Assembly: GCA_902363875.1 (NCBI GenBank)
Contig: CABJBO010000018.1
Coordinates: 1-43,773, forward strand
From: Coriobacteriaceae bacterium
GTDB lineage: Bacteria; Actinomycetota; Coriobacteriia; Coriobacteriales; Coriobacteriaceae
Reading direction: 5' to 3'
DNA: 43,773 nt
Shown here: piece by piece, positions 1 through 9,893 of the stretch
Position numbering within the stretch: position 1 is the first letter of the stretch
How the letters are laid out: each line of letters begins with the position of its first letter
The notes under the pieces: model-generated
What the model was told of the DNA's origin: nothing
Database searches by the model: none
What the model saw: only the letters and a program-made list of their open reading frames with translations
Made by a program: the position numbers and the translations under genes

Positions 1-61
1 TATTTATTCAGTCCAAGTTTCGGGGCGCAGTTCACAGGCACCTTTGTGGTGGTCGCGGTCT

Positions 62-733
62 CTACTCCTTCGCCGAACCCGTACTTCCCGATTCGACGGT
101 CCAGGGCATCTCATCCTCGAACAGCCATGTACGGGCAGACCCACTATCGCGTGCAGTCTGCGGGTCAGGCAAGCAGGTCTGTTTATAGGCATCTTGGATA
201 CACTGACCCATAAAATCGTTGAGCTCGGTCTGGTCGCCCTCCATGACATAGGCGACATCGCCGTCCATGATGTAGATGCCCGGACCCTCATTGCCCTCGT
301 AGCCCGGATCGTACGAGACATCACATAACTTTGCGCCGTTTGCAGTGTCCAGCTCGATGGACGAGTGGCATCCGCCAACCATGTCGTTCGCTTTTGCCCG
401 ATAGGACGCATATCCGTACCAACGCTTAAATGTTTTGCCCTTGAGTAGCTCGGACGCCCTATCGATCAGGCTTGTATCCGTGGTATAGCGCATGGCCCCA
501 AGCTGAATACGCGGATAATTGCTAATACCCAGCACAGCCGGCTGCTCATCAAAATCAACGGTAATGGTCTCGGGCTTGTCGTCGCCGGTCAGAAGTTCGA
601 CAGATTGAGTCACAGGCTTGACCACCGGCTCCGTCACCGCAGCAGGTAGAAATGCCATACCGACAGCGCCCGCGCCAACCACAGCGATCGCAAGCGCCAA
701 GACAATCAATCCAATACGGGCAGGACTTCTCAC
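62..733 (-). CDS. Membrane-anchored protein of unknown function (paralog A)
   Basis: About 223 residues. I chose the GTG start at 733 because a GAGGTG ribosome-binding site lies 7 nt upstream and the protein then lines up with the paralog at 1266-1913; the frame stays open upstream, but that part has no match in the paralog. One N-terminal transmembrane segment (about residues 5-27) is followed by an extracytoplasmic domain. Blocks shared with the paralog include NYPRI.LGA.RYT, LLKGKTFKRWYG, CDVSYDPGY (CNVSYDPGY in the other copy), YVMEGDQT and PDPQTARD.GS.RTWLF. Two conserved cysteines near the C-terminus could form a disulphide. I recognise no family. The gene is divergent from its paralog and both are bordered by palindromic repeats, which suggests local duplication in an accessory region. 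Confidence 0.7.
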   Translation of the reverse strand: MRSPARIGLIVLALAIAVVGAGAVGMAFLPAAVTEPVVKPVTQSVELLTGDDKPETITVDFDEQPAVLGISNYPRIQLGAMRYTTDTSLIDRASELLKGKTFKRWYGYASYRAKANDMVGGCHSSIELDTANGAKLCDVSYDPGYEGNEGPGIYIMDGDVAYVMEGDQTELNDFMGQCIQDAYKQTCLPDPQTARDSGSARTWLFEDEMPWTVESGSTGSAKE

Positions 734-822
734 AGCAAAACACCTCACAATGCAAGCCTTCGCCACCTGCACTAATGATATCGCGGCCAGCACTATTACC
801 AAAAGGAGCTGCTCGTACCCCA

Positions 823-895
823 CCACCACAAAGGTGCCTGTCCCCTTTGTGGTGGTCCCAGTCTTTTTTAGCGTCCTTCAAGACCCAACGAGAAC
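823..895. repeat. Hairpin repeat, copy 1 of the 73-75 bp family
   Basis: A perfect 12-bp stem (CCACCACAAAGG at 823-834 with CCTTTGTGGTGG at 844-855) encloses the loop TGCCTGTCC. It is followed by a T-rich stretch and a tail that is also conserved. A nearly identical copy lies at 2191-2264, and half of the stem recurs at 41-52. It lies upstream of paralog A and is not coding. Confidence 0.85.
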
Positions 896-1025
896 ACAGC
901 GACGAAATCGAGAGCCACCGATAGCCCGTTCGCGCAGATATAGATGGAGATTCAAGACAAGGGTGCCGGCCTAAACGACTTGGCTATCGTACGCCACAAC
1001 TTTCTCGTCATCGTCCCTGTCGTTT

Positions 1026-1070
1026 TTATAGTGCTTATAGTGAAAATAGCGAGTTTAGTGAGAATAGTAT
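1026..1070. repeat. Five tandem 9-bp repeats (NNNTAGTGA)
   Basis: Five consecutive 9-nt units read TTATAGTGC, TTATAGTGA, AAATAGCGA, GTTTAGTGA and GAATAGTAT. They lie in the 532-bp space between the two divergent paralogs. Regular direct repeats in a divergent promoter region could be an operator cluster, but no regulator is identified. Confidence 0.6.
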
Positions 1071-1104
1071 TGCGCAAAACTCGTGAACTCAATTTTTGAC
1101 CCCT

Positions 1105-1188
1105 CGCCCAGAATGAGGGGAGGCAAATATTCCTATTAGAGATCAAATCGAAGCCCAATAGGGCCTTTTAGCCCTCTCATTCCGGGCG
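1105..1188. repeat. Imperfect inverted repeat upstream of paralog B
   Basis: CGCCC-a-GAATGAG at 1105-1117 pairs with CTCATTC-c-GGGCG at 1176-1188. The interval also holds a small GCCC-aat-AGGGC hairpin followed by CTTTTA. It may fold in the leader of the gene starting at 1266. The rest of 896-1265 shows only the 9-bp repeats at 1026-1070. Confidence 0.4.
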
Positions 1189-1265
1189 GTCGCTTTCTTT
1201 TGAATATTGTCGTAAGCTGGTATCACTTATCTTAATGAATGCATGCTGTTTGCGAGGTACCCGCC

Positions 1266-1913
1266 GTGAAACGCTCCACCTACATCGGCCTGCTCGTCTT
1301 AGCGTTTGCAATTACCGCAGTCGGCGTGGGCATTATCTATCTCGCATTTCTCCCTGCCTCGGCAACGCAGGCGGCGGTTGAAACCGTAAGCTACCCCATC
1401 GAAATCCTCACCGATATCGTCAAACCCGATTCAATCAACGTCGATTTCGACGGTACGCCCGCAGCGCTTGGGGTCAGTAACTATCCCCGAATCGAACTTG
1501 GAGCCACGCGCTATACCCAAGATGAGCAGCTTATCGGCAAGGCAACCAGTTTACTCAAAGGCAAGACGTTTAAGCGATGGTACGGCGCCGCAATATATCG
1601 AGCCAAGAAAGGCCAAATGAATGGCGGGTATTATTCGACCCTTGAACTCGATGCGGCAAACGGGAGCAGACTGTGCAACGTTTCATACGACCCCGGCTAC
1701 GTGGACAACGAAGGGCCGGGAGTCTATATCTCGGATGGCAACGTGATCTACGTCATGGAAGGCGACCAGACGGCAGTCGTCGATTTTATGGATCGGTGTA
1801 CCGAGGATGCCTACGAACAAACTTGCGAGCCCGATCCACAGACAGCGCGCGACCGTGGCTCGTCACGCACTTGGCTATTTGACGACGAAATAACCTGGAC
1901 CCCATCGAAATAA
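1266..1913 (+). CDS. Membrane-anchored protein of unknown function (paralog B)
   Basis: 215 residues from the GTG at 1266, with a GAGGT ribosome-binding site 7 nt upstream; the equivalent GTG is used in paralog A. One N-terminal membrane segment (about residues 6-28) precedes a soluble extracytoplasmic domain. The two proteins are similar along their whole length, including LLKGKTFKRWYG, CNVSYDPGY, YVMEGDQT and the two C-terminal cysteines. I do not recognise the family. It is divergent from paralog A. Downstream lies the alternating repeat array at 1967-2181. Confidence 0.7.
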   Translation: MKRSTYIGLLVLAFAITAVGVGIIYLAFLPASATQAAVETVSYPIEILTDIVKPDSINVDFDGTPAALGVSNYPRIELGATRYTQDEQLIGKATSLLKGKTFKRWYGAAIYRAKKGQMNGGYYSTLELDAANGSRLCNVSYDPGYVDNEGPGVYISDGNVIYVMEGDQTAVVDFMDRCTEDAYEQTCEPDPQTARDRGSSRTWLFDDEITWTPSK

Positions 1914-1966
1914 GGACCCGCCGGACAGACACCTTCGTGGTAGTTTTCGGCTCCAGCGCTCCGCTG

Positions 1967-2181
1967 TCTCAACCTGTAACAGCTAGCGGCCCTTTTGGGT
2001 CCTTGGTGTTACAGATTTAGATGAAATGATTGACGGCAACCGCTTGTCTAAATCTGTAACAACTACTCGGCAAATTGGGCCCCAGATGTTACAGGTCGAG
2101 ATTAAGTGCAGAGCCCCGTCGGAAAATCTCAATCTGTAACACCAGGCACACTTTTAACCGCCTAGATGTTACAGATCGAGA
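1967..2181. repeat. Alternating 15-nt repeat array (6 repeats, 25-nt spacers)
   Basis: Six copies of a 15-nt repeat (consensus TCTMRAYCTGTAACA) occur at 1967, 2007, 2047, 2087, 2127 and 2167. Copies 1, 3 and 5 are forward and copies 2, 4 and 6 are reverse complements. Every spacer is exactly 25 nt and the five spacers are unrelated, so the step is exactly 40 bp. Each neighbouring pair can form a 15-bp hairpin; copies 2 and 3 are perfectly complementary. The array lies between two convergent genes with no cas genes nearby. Confidence 0.9.
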
Positions 2182-2190
2182 CAAACGGAA

Positions 2191-2264
2191 CCACCACAAA
2201 GGTGCCTGTCCCCTTTGTGGTGGTCCCAGTCTTTTTTTAGCGTCTCTCAAGACCCAACGAGAAC
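2191..2264. repeat. Hairpin repeat, copy 2 of the 73-75 bp family
   Basis: This repeats the stem-loop at 823-855 without change (stem 2191-2202 with 2212-2223, loop TGCCTGTCC), together with the following T-rich stretch and conserved tail. It starts 10 nt after the alternating array ends. Confidence 0.85.
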
Positions 2265-2275
2265 GCAGAAATGTA

Positions 2276-2349
2276 GCCCGGGGCTTACCCTTTCCCGAAC
2301 GCGACCCTCGCGAAGCGCGTGAGCGAGCGGGAAAGGGTAAGCCCCGGGC
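2276..2349 (-). terminator. Perfect 22-bp hairpin downstream of the hydratase gene
   Basis: Arms 2276-2297 and 2328-2349 are exact reverse complements over 22 nt, with a GC-rich 30-nt loop that has its own CTCGCG-aag-CGCGTGAG pairing. It lies 15 nt beyond the hydratase stop codon. Neither strand has a good T-tract, so a role as a terminator or 3'-end stabiliser is inferred from position. Confidence 0.5.
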
Positions 2350-2364
2350 GGACAATTAAGTGCG

Positions 2365-4665
2365 CTACTCGGCAGCGGCCTTGAACTTGTTGTAGTTGAT
2401 CAGGCAGCCGGCCTTGACGATGGCACGCTCCTCTGCCGTCATATCGGCAATGTAGAGCTCAATCTGCTCGGCCGCACCATCGGCGCGCACCACGTAAGCG
2501 GCGATGTCCTTTAGGTCGCCATCGAGCGCGGCACGGATACCCGGCACAAAGACGTAGTCGCCCACCTCAAAGTTGGGCTCGGCCTCCATCTGGAAGGGCA
2601 CCATGCCCCAGTTCATCACGTTGGAGCGATAGCGCTTGGTGGCGTACTCGTGGACGATGTTGGCCAGGCCGCCAATTACGCGCTGGCAGCTCGCGGCCTG
2701 CTCGCGGGCAGAACCGTCGCCCGGCTTCTTGGCGTAGAGCATGGAGCCGTACTCAGTCGCCTTGGTGTCTGCCGCGACACCCGCGCCGGCCAGCGCCTCA
2801 AACACGCCGGCAAGCTCGGCATCGAGCGCCGCCAGGTCGCCCGCGGCCTCTCCGGCCACGCGGCGCTTCTCCACGGCGTCGACCTCCTTGGAGCGGCCCA
2901 CGTAGGCCGGATCGCGACGGCTCAGCGTAAACTCGGCCAGGCCCAGCGGGTTGGAGCGGAAGGAGCTCGTCTCGCCCGAGGGAATGAGCTCGTCGGTCGT
3001 GGTGACCGGGTCCATGATCTTGGAGCACACCTTGAGCAGGATGTCGTCGCCGAGGGGCTCCATCGCGGGCCACGGCTTGATGTTGGGGCCTTCGACCAGC
3101 TCGTCGGCGGGCTCCGCCTTGCCAAAGCCCCAGTACACGCGCTTTTTGTACGGCGCGTCGTCAAAGGTGTACTCGCAGGCCTCGTCCCAGGTGTCCTCGG
3201 GCAGGTCGGTCGCCGGCGTCAGGACGCCGCCGTTGGCAGCCGTCGCCGCGATGGAGCGGGCGTCCATCAGAGCCACGGCGCTCAGCTGGCCATTGCCCGG
3301 CTTGGAGCCCTCGCGGTTGGGGAAGTTGCGCGTGGTGTGACGAATGGACAGGCCGTTGTTGGCGGGCGTGTCGCCGGCGCCGAAGCACGAGCCGCAGAAT
3401 GCCGTGCGCACAATCGCGCCGGCCTCCATAAGATCGTAGATATAGCCGCGGCGCGTAAGCTCGAGTGCCACGGGCTGGCTCGTGGGATAGACCGACAGCG
3501 AGAACTCGCCGCAGCCGGTGTTGGCGCCCTTGAGCACGCGGGCAGCCTGGACCACGGAGTCGTAGTTGCCGCCCGAGCAGCCGGCGATGACGCCCTGCTG
3601 CACATGCAGCTTGCCGTCGACGATCTTGTCGAGCAGGCTAAAGTGCGTCTTGCCCTCGCCGATCTTGGCGGCCTCGAGCTCCACCTCGTGAAGGATGTCC
3701 TCGAGGTTCTCGTTGAGCTCGTCGATCTCAAAGCCGTTGGAAGGATGGAACGGCAGGGCGATCATGGGCTTGATGCTCGACAGGTCGACCTCGACGCAAC
3801 CGTCGTAGTAGGCGACATCGGCGGGCTTGAGCTCGCGGTAGTCGTCGCCGCGACCGTGCATGGTCAGGAATGCGTGCGTGTCCTCGTCGGTGGCCCAGAT
3901 GCTCGACAGGCAGGTAGTCTCGGTGGTCATGACGTCGACGCCGTTGCGGTAATCGGTCGTCATGCTCGCGATGCCCGGGCCCACAAACTCCATGACCTTA
4001 TTCTTGACGTAGCCCTTGGCAAAGACGGCACGGATGATGGCAAGTGCCACATCGTGCGGGCCAACGCCGGGGCGCGGGGCGCCCGTGAGGTAGATGGCGA
4101 CTACGCCGGGATAGGCAACGTCGTAAGTGTCGCGCAGCAGTTGCTTTGCCAGCTCGCCGCCGCCCTCGCCCACGGCCATGGTGCCCAGGGCGCCGTAGCG
4201 GGTGTGCGAGTCGGAGCCCAGGATCATCTTGCCGCAGCCGGCGAAGTTCTCACGCATGAAGGAGTGGATGACGGCGATGTGCGGCGGGACGAAGATGCCG
4301 CCGTACTTCTTGGCAGCCGAGAGGCCAAAGACGTGATCGTCCTCGTTGATGGTGCCGCCCACGGCGCACAGCGAGTTGTGGCAGTTGGTGAGCACGTAGG
4401 GCAGCGGGAACTGCTCCATGCCCGAGGCGCGTGCCGTCTGGATGATGCCGACAAAGGTGATGTCGTGGCTCGCCATGGCATCGAAGCGAATCTTGAGCGC
4501 CTCGGGGTCACCGGACGTATTGTGTGCCTGGAGGATCGAATACGCGATGGTGCCGCGCTTGGCATCCTCGGGCGTCTGCGTAATACCGCGCTCGGCAGCC
4601 TCGGCCGCAGGCACAACCTCGCTGCCTCCGCGCAGGTAGATGCCGTCCTCGTACAGCTTGACCAT
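2365..4665 (-). CDS. Aconitase-superfamily hydratase (YbhJ/aconitate-hydratase-like)
   Basis: 766 residues from the ATG at 4665, preceded by GGGAG; an upstream ATG in the same frame lacks this site. Aconitase-family [4Fe-4S] dehydratases interconvert hydroxy-tricarboxylic acids such as citrate and isocitrate. Visible signatures are [13 protein letters not shown] near residue 155, the cluster cysteines Cys363 ([10 protein letters not shown]) and Cys424/Cys427 ([10 protein letters not shown]), and a C-terminal swivel domain (about residues 560-766). Length and the opening [14 protein letters not shown] fit the YbhJ-like hydratase branch better than classical AcnA or AcnB, so the exact substrate is uncertain. 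It is a single gene facing away from hspR and the heat-shock operon only in spacing, with repeats on both sides. Confidence 0.85.
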   Translation of the reverse strand: MVKLYEDGIYLRGGSEVVPAAEAAERGITQTPEDAKRGTIAYSILQAHNTSGDPEALKIRFDAMASHDITFVGIIQTARASGMEQFPLPYVLTNCHNSLCAVGGTINEDDHVFGLSAAKKYGGIFVPPHIAVIHSFMRENFAGCGKMILGSDSHTRYGALGTMAVGEGGGELAKQLLRDTYDVAYPGVVAIYLTGAPRPGVGPHDVALAIIRAVFAKGYVKNKVMEFVGPGIASMTTDYRNGVDVMTTETTCLSSIWATDEDTHAFLTMHGRGDDYRELKPADVAYYDGCVEVDLSSIKPMIALPFHPSNGFEIDELNENLEDILHEVELEAAKIGEGKTHFSLLDKIVDGKLHVQQGVIAGCSGGNYDSVVQAARVLKGANTGCGEFSLSVYPTSQPVALELTRRGYIYDLMEAGAIVRTAFCGSCFGAGDTPANNGLSIRHTTRNFPNREGSKPGNGQLSAVALMDARSIAATAANGGVLTPATDLPEDTWDEACEYTFDDAPYKKRVYWGFGKAEPADELVEGPNIKPWPAMEPLGDDILLKVCSKIMDPVTTTDELIPSGETSSFRSNPLGLAEFTLSRRDPAYVGRSKEVDAVEKRRVAGEAAGDLAALDAELAGVFEALAGAGVAADTKATEYGSMLYAKKPGDGSAREQAASCQRVIGGLANIVHEYATKRYRSNVMNWGMVPFQMEAEPNFEVGDYVFVPGIRAALDGDLKDIAAYVVRADGAAEQIELYIADMTAEERAIVKAGCLINYNKFKAAAE

Positions 4666-4799
4666 ACTGTCTCCCACTCTGCCCAAAAGATTTGGGCGCA
4701 TAGCATACATTCGTTCAATATCGTGCCATAGAACGGTTGCGAGTGGGTTACGAATCTACACGTTCACTTTATCTCAGTAAAGTAAAGGACGAGTTAGGT

Positions 4800-4932
4800 C
4801 CTGGGGAGGCAGACTTAGACGCTCAAATGACGAGAGTGGATAATCTCCCACTTTGAGCCTGCAAACAGGCAAAAAACGGGAGATTATCCACTCTCATTCT
4901 GCAGGTACTCATTTAAGTCTGTCCCCAATGAG
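4800..4932. repeat. Compound hairpin element with GAGAGTGG stem
   Basis: An inner perfect 18-bp stem (GAGAGTGGATAATCTCCC at 4832-4849 with its complement at 4878-4895) has a 28-nt loop. An outer inverted repeat containing TGGGGA..CAGACTTA flanks it (about 4803-4819 and 4909-4928). The inner hairpin recurs at 43024-43087 with a compensated stem change. This fills most of the 270-bp gap between hspR and the hydratase gene. Confidence 0.8.
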
Positions 4933-4935
4933 TGC

Positions 4936-5352
4936 CTACAGGTCGCCGCCCGTGCCCAGCAGTTTGCGCATGACTTGCTCGGGGTTGACCGAGCCGTCGC
5001 GCGGGGCCAGGGCGGTGATCTTCTTCTGCATCTTATACTCGTGCAGCTCGTCCTCGAGCTGGCGCACGCGGGCGCGGAGCTTTTCGTTCTCGCGCTCGCG
5101 CTCCTCGGCACGCTCCTTCATATCGAGGATGCGCACCACGCCGGCAAGGTTGATGCCCTCGTCAGTCAGCTGGTTGATGAGCTCCAGGCGCTCGATATCG
5201 GCACGCGAATACAGACGCGTGTTGCCGCCCGAGCGCTGGGGGTTCACCAAGCCCTTGGACTCGTAGACGCGCAGAGTCTGCGGGTGCATGCCGGTCAGCT
5301 CGGCCGCCACGCTGATCATGTACAGCGGTTTGTTCCTATTGTCCTCGGCCAT
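4936..5352 (-). CDS. hspR: HspR, MerR-family heat-shock repressor
   Basis: 138 residues from the ATG at 5352. An N-terminal MerR-type helix-turn-helix (about residues 10-80, containing AAELTGMHPQTLRVYESKGLV) is followed by a charged coiled coil (about 82-112) and a short C-terminal tail. HspR represses dnaK operons in actinobacteria by binding inverted HAIR sites, with DnaK as co-repressor. It lies 72 nt downstream of dnaJ as the last gene of dnaK-grpE-dnaJ-hspR, the classical actinobacterial order, which implies autoregulation. I could not find a clean CTTGAGT-N7-ACTCAAG box upstream of dnaK. Confidence 0.93.
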   Translation of the reverse strand: MAEDNRNKPLYMISVAAELTGMHPQTLRVYESKGLVNPQRSGGNTRLYSRADIERLELINQLTDEGINLAGVVRILDMKERAEERERENEKLRARVRQLEDELHEYKMQKKITALAPRDGSVNPEQVMRKLLGTGGDL

Positions 5353-5424
5353 GCTACCTGACCCCTTTCCGTCTCGTTATCGTCCATCATAAGCCCGCGG
5401 GCGTGGGCGTGCGCCGCGACCGCC

Positions 5425-6390
5425 CTAGTACGTCGCCTTGTAACGATTGACCTTCTCGCGATAGTCGCGCGTGTCGGCCTCGCGCAGCTTGGTCATGGCA
5501 TCGCGTTCATCGTCGGACAGGTTCGTGGGAACCTGCACCTTGATCTCGACGAGCAGCGCGCCCGTGCGGCCACGGTGCTTAACATCGGGCGCGCCCATCT
5601 CCTTAAAGCGGAACTTCTTGCCCGTCTGGGTGCCCGCCGGCACCTTCAGACGAACCGTCGCGCCGCCGGGTGTGGGCACATCCACCGTGCAGCCGAGCGC
5701 CGCCTCGTAAACCGAGATCGGTACCTCCATGGTCACATCGGCACCCTTGCGCTTAAACAGCGGGTGCTCCTCCACATGCGTGGTCACGACCAGGTCGCCG
5801 CGCTCGCCACCCGCAACGCCATACTCGCCGCGACGCTTGTAGCGTAGTTTGCCGCCGTCGACCGCACCTGCGGGAACCGAGACCGTAATGGTTTGCTGCT
5901 CGCCCGTCGAGGGAATGCGATAGGTGACCTTGTGCGTCACGCCGCGAAACGCGTCCTCGGCCGTCACGTCGACAGTCAGCGACAGGTCGCCGCCCTTGCG
6001 AGCACGGCTGCGACCCGCACCGGCACCGGCATTACCCGCAGCCCCGGCAAAGCCCGAGCCCCAATCGCTGCCCCAAGCGCCGTTGCCGCTAAAGATGCTG
6101 TCGAAGATATCGCCCCAGCCGCTGGCGCCCGCGCCGGCACCGTAGCCGCCGCCATACGCGCCGCCCGCGCCCGGCATGCCGCCGAACATGAGCATCTGGT
6201 CGTACTCTTTGCGCTTCTTCTCGTCCGAAAGCGTCTCGTAAGCCTCGCTAATCTCCTTGAACTTGGCCTCGTCGCCGCCGGCATCGGGGTGGTATTTTTG
6301 CGCGAGCTTGCGAAACGCGCTCTTGATCTCTTTGTCGGAGGCGCTCTTGGATACGCCCAGGATGTCATAGAAGGTTTTGCCTGCAGCCAT
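5425..6390 (-). CDS. dnaJ: DnaJ-type co-chaperone lacking zinc fingers (CbpA-like)
   Basis: 321 residues. The J-domain (1-70) carries the HPD motif at 34-36 that stimulates the DnaK ATPase. A Gly/Phe-rich linker (about 70-130) and two beta-sandwich client-binding domains (about 135-300) follow. The four CxxCxGxG zinc-finger repeats of type I DnaJ are absent, so this is a type II (CbpA/DnaJ2-like) protein even though it sits in the main heat-shock operon. The ATG at 6390 has a GGAG ribosome-binding site. It works with the DnaK and GrpE encoded just upstream. Confidence 0.92.
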   Translation of the reverse strand: MAAGKTFYDILGVSKSASDKEIKSAFRKLAQKYHPDAGGDEAKFKEISEAYETLSDEKKRKEYDQMLMFGGMPGAGGAYGGGYGAGAGASGWGDIFDSIFSGNGAWGSDWGSGFAGAAGNAGAGAGRSRARKGGDLSLTVDVTAEDAFRGVTHKVTYRIPSTGEQQTITVSVPAGAVDGGKLRYKRRGEYGVAGGERGDLVVTTHVEEHPLFKRKGADVTMEVPISVYEAALGCTVDVPTPGGATVRLKVPAGTQTGKKFRFKEMGAPDVKHRGRTGALLVEIKVQVPTNLSDDERDAMTKLREADTRDYREKVNRYKATY

Positions 6391-6457
6391 CGTAGCTCCT
6401 CTCCTGTTTCATCCACCGCTCAACGGGCGGCGGCTCATACTGTCATATGGCACTAGG

Positions 6458-6493
6458 CCAGAAAGGGCCCCGGGTGTTGCCCCGGGGCCCTTC
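6458..6493 (-). terminator. GC-rich hairpin between grpE and dnaJ
   Basis: AAGGGCCCCGGG pairs with CCCGGGGCCCTT across a short loop in the 107-nt gap between the grpE stop and the dnaJ start. On the minus strand it ends in TTTCT, a weak U-tract. It may be a partial terminator or a processing site that lowers dnaJ-hspR expression relative to dnaK-grpE. Confidence 0.5.
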
Positions 6494-6497
6494 TCAA

Positions 6498-7340
6498 TTA
6501 CTCCTCGGTGCTCTCAGCCGTATCGGCCGCAGCATCCTCGGGCGCCGCTTCGGGCTCCGGTGCGGGGCGCTTCTCGCCACCGTAGGTCACCGTCACCATC
6601 GCGGAGCGCAGGATGCGGTCCGCCATGCGGTAGCCCTTCTGGTACACGTCGTTGACGGTCTCGTCGTACTGCGATGCGTCCTCGACACGCCCCACGGCCT
6701 GGTGCTCGAGCGGATCGAACGCCTCGCCCTTGGGGTCGATGGGCTCAACGCCCTCGTGCGCAAACACATCGAGCAGCTTGGCATGCACCGCATCAACGCC
6801 ATCGACGAACTGCTTAAAGTCGTCGGAAAGCTCCTGGCTACGGGCATGGTCGATTGCACGCTCGATATCGTCAACCACCGGCAACAGCGCGGTGACAAGC
6901 TTCTCGGTCGCGCGCTCGCGCTCGGCGATACGCTCGCTGGCGGTGCGGCGACGGAAGTTCTCCCAGTCGGCCTGCAGACGGGCGGTACGCTCGGTGGCGT
7001 CCTTTGCCTTGTCCTCGGCGGCCTTCTGAGCCTCTGCCGCAGCATCGAGCTCGCTGCGTACGTCGGCAAGCTCCTTTTGGGCCTGCTCGAACTTGAGCTT
7101 AAAGTCGTTGTCGGCGGCTTCCTCACCGGCGCGGATAGCGGCTTCCACCATCTCGTCCTCGGTCATCGTCGCCTCCTTGTTGGAATCCTCTACCTGGTTC
7201 TCGGCAGCCTCGGCGGCCTCGGCCTCGTTGGCCTCGGTATCGTCGACGGCCTCTACGGGAATCTTCACGTCCTTCTCCTCAGAGTCAACGGGGGCGGCGC
7301 CAGCGGCGGCCGCCTCCGTGCGAGCTTTACGGGCGGACAT
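6498..7340 (-). CDS. grpE: GrpE nucleotide-exchange factor
   Basis: 280 residues from the ATG at 7340, two nucleotides after the dnaK stop. An acidic, low-complexity N-terminus (about 1-80) leads into the long dimerisation helix (about 80-150) and the beta-wing head, with RTARLQADWENFRRR and the conserved EHQAVGRVEDA region. GrpE releases ADP from DnaK. A second in-frame ATG at 7166 has a perfect AAGGAGG five bases upstream and would give a 222-residue protein close to usual GrpE length, so the true start, or use of both, is open. Confidence 0.92.
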   Translation of the reverse strand: MSARKARTEAAAAGAAPVDSEEKDVKIPVEAVDDTEANEAEAAEAAENQVEDSNKEATMTEDEMVEAAIRAGEEAADNDFKLKFEQAQKELADVRSELDAAAEAQKAAEDKAKDATERTARLQADWENFRRRTASERIAERERATEKLVTALLPVVDDIERAIDHARSQELSDDFKQFVDGVDAVHAKLLDVFAHEGVEPIDPKGEAFDPLEHQAVGRVEDASQYDETVNDVYQKGYRMADRILRSAMVTVTYGGEKRPAPEPEAAPEDAAADTAESTEE

Positions 7341-7342
7341 GA

Positions 7343-9235
<1,893 letters not shown>

Positions 9236-9344
9236 TAGAAATTCCCTCTCTCTTTTGCGTTCGCGCCGCCTCGACGATCTGTCGCGCGGCGCTTCGGCTT
9301 GTCTTTCAGGATGTAGTGTATCCCCTTATGGGCCGGAATATACA

Positions 9345-9371
9345 AAATCTAAGTCAATTCATATAAGATTT
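9345..9371. promoter_or_regulatory. Inverted repeat upstream of dnaK (possible operator)
   Basis: AAATCT-N15-AGATTT about 110 bp upstream of the dnaK start; a TTGACT hexamer (minus strand, 9352-9357) lies inside it. It may belong to the heat-shock promoter, but it does not match the HspR box consensus I know, so this is a positional inference. Confidence 0.3.
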
Positions 9372-9498
9372 CTTATTGCTGAGAGTTTAGGTTCTTAAAT
9401 GCGCAGGTAGATGCGCTGAATGAGTTCTCGGCAAATCTATTGAGATCTATGTAGAGATGGCTGAGGTTTGCGTCCGGGGGTGCCTGGGGGCCGTCTTG

Positions 9499-9670
9499 CG
9501 GCAAGCGCATCCCGGTTTGAGCGTGGATTCCGGGTCGCAGTTTCCGTCTGAAGGCTCAACCGGAAACCGTATCCCGTTTTGAGAGCTGATACCGGGTCGC
9601 AGTTTCCGCTAGCGGGCCCAACCGGAAACTGCGACCCGGTTTTCGGCCAAATAACGGGATGCCCTTTCCG
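9499..9670. repeat. Alternating 16-nt repeat array, 62-bp period (copy 1)
   Basis: Six 16-nt repeats (consensus CGGAAACYGYRWCCCG) start at 9499, 9531, 9561, 9593, 9623 and 9655, alternately forward and reverse. Spacers alternate 16, 14, 16, 14, 16 nt and differ in sequence, so same-orientation copies are exactly 62 bp apart. The first copy is the most diverged (CGGCAAGCGCATCCCG). The array lies in the 658-bp space between dnaK and the ferredoxin gene. An array of identical geometry is at 34634-34805. Confidence 0.9.
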
Positions 9671-9682
9671 CAGGCGCGCTCA

Positions 9683-9752
9683 ATAGGTCAATATTACAAG
9701 TCACCTATAGCTAACATTTGCGCAGCTCAACGGCCCCACCTGCGCGTTTTTT
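9683..9752 (+). ncRNA. Possible small RNA ending in an intrinsic terminator
   Basis: A 6-bp hairpin (ATAGGT 9683-9688 with ACCTAT 9703-9708) is followed by GCGCAG (9720-9725) pairing with CTGCGC (9740-9745) and a run of six T at 9747-9752. The terminator points along the plus strand, yet no plus-strand gene lies upstream (dnaK is on the minus strand). It could end a short RNA, perhaps one starting before the alternating array. No clear promoter was identified. Confidence 0.3.
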
Positions 9753-9804
9753 AGTAAACCTTGGCATACTCGGCGAACGGTATGAAGATGCCGGCCAGAG
9801 GGTA

Positions 9805-9832
9805 TTGCAAACGGTCGCTCCCGTGGTATGTT
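9805..9832 (+). promoter_or_regulatory. Putative promoter of the ferredoxin gene
   Basis: TTGCAA at 9805-9810 and TATGTT at 9827-9832 are separated by 16 nt, about 60 bp before the ferredoxin start codon. This fits a sigma-70-type promoter. Confidence 0.5.
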
Positions 9833-9893
9833 TTTGCCCGAATCAAACCGGCGCGCATCGTCTGTAGCGTCGGTCAACAGAGAGGAAACTACC

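Noticed and set aside
952..1158. Small open frame in the paralog intergenic region
   Set aside because: No ribosome-binding site or homology; it overlaps the 9-bp tandem repeats.
1967..2181. CRISPR array
   Set aside because: Repeats alternate in orientation, are only 15 nt with 25-nt spacers, and no cas gene is in the window.
2650..4731. Long open frame on the plus strand opposite the hydratase gene
   Set aside because: It is a shadow of codon bias in a high-GC gene; the product is low-complexity, with no recognisable domain, and the minus strand has clear aconitase motifs.
9240..9480. Canonical HspR (HAIR) operator upstream of dnaK
   Set aside because: No CTTGAGT-N7-ACTCAAG match was found; only an unrelated short inverted repeat was noted.
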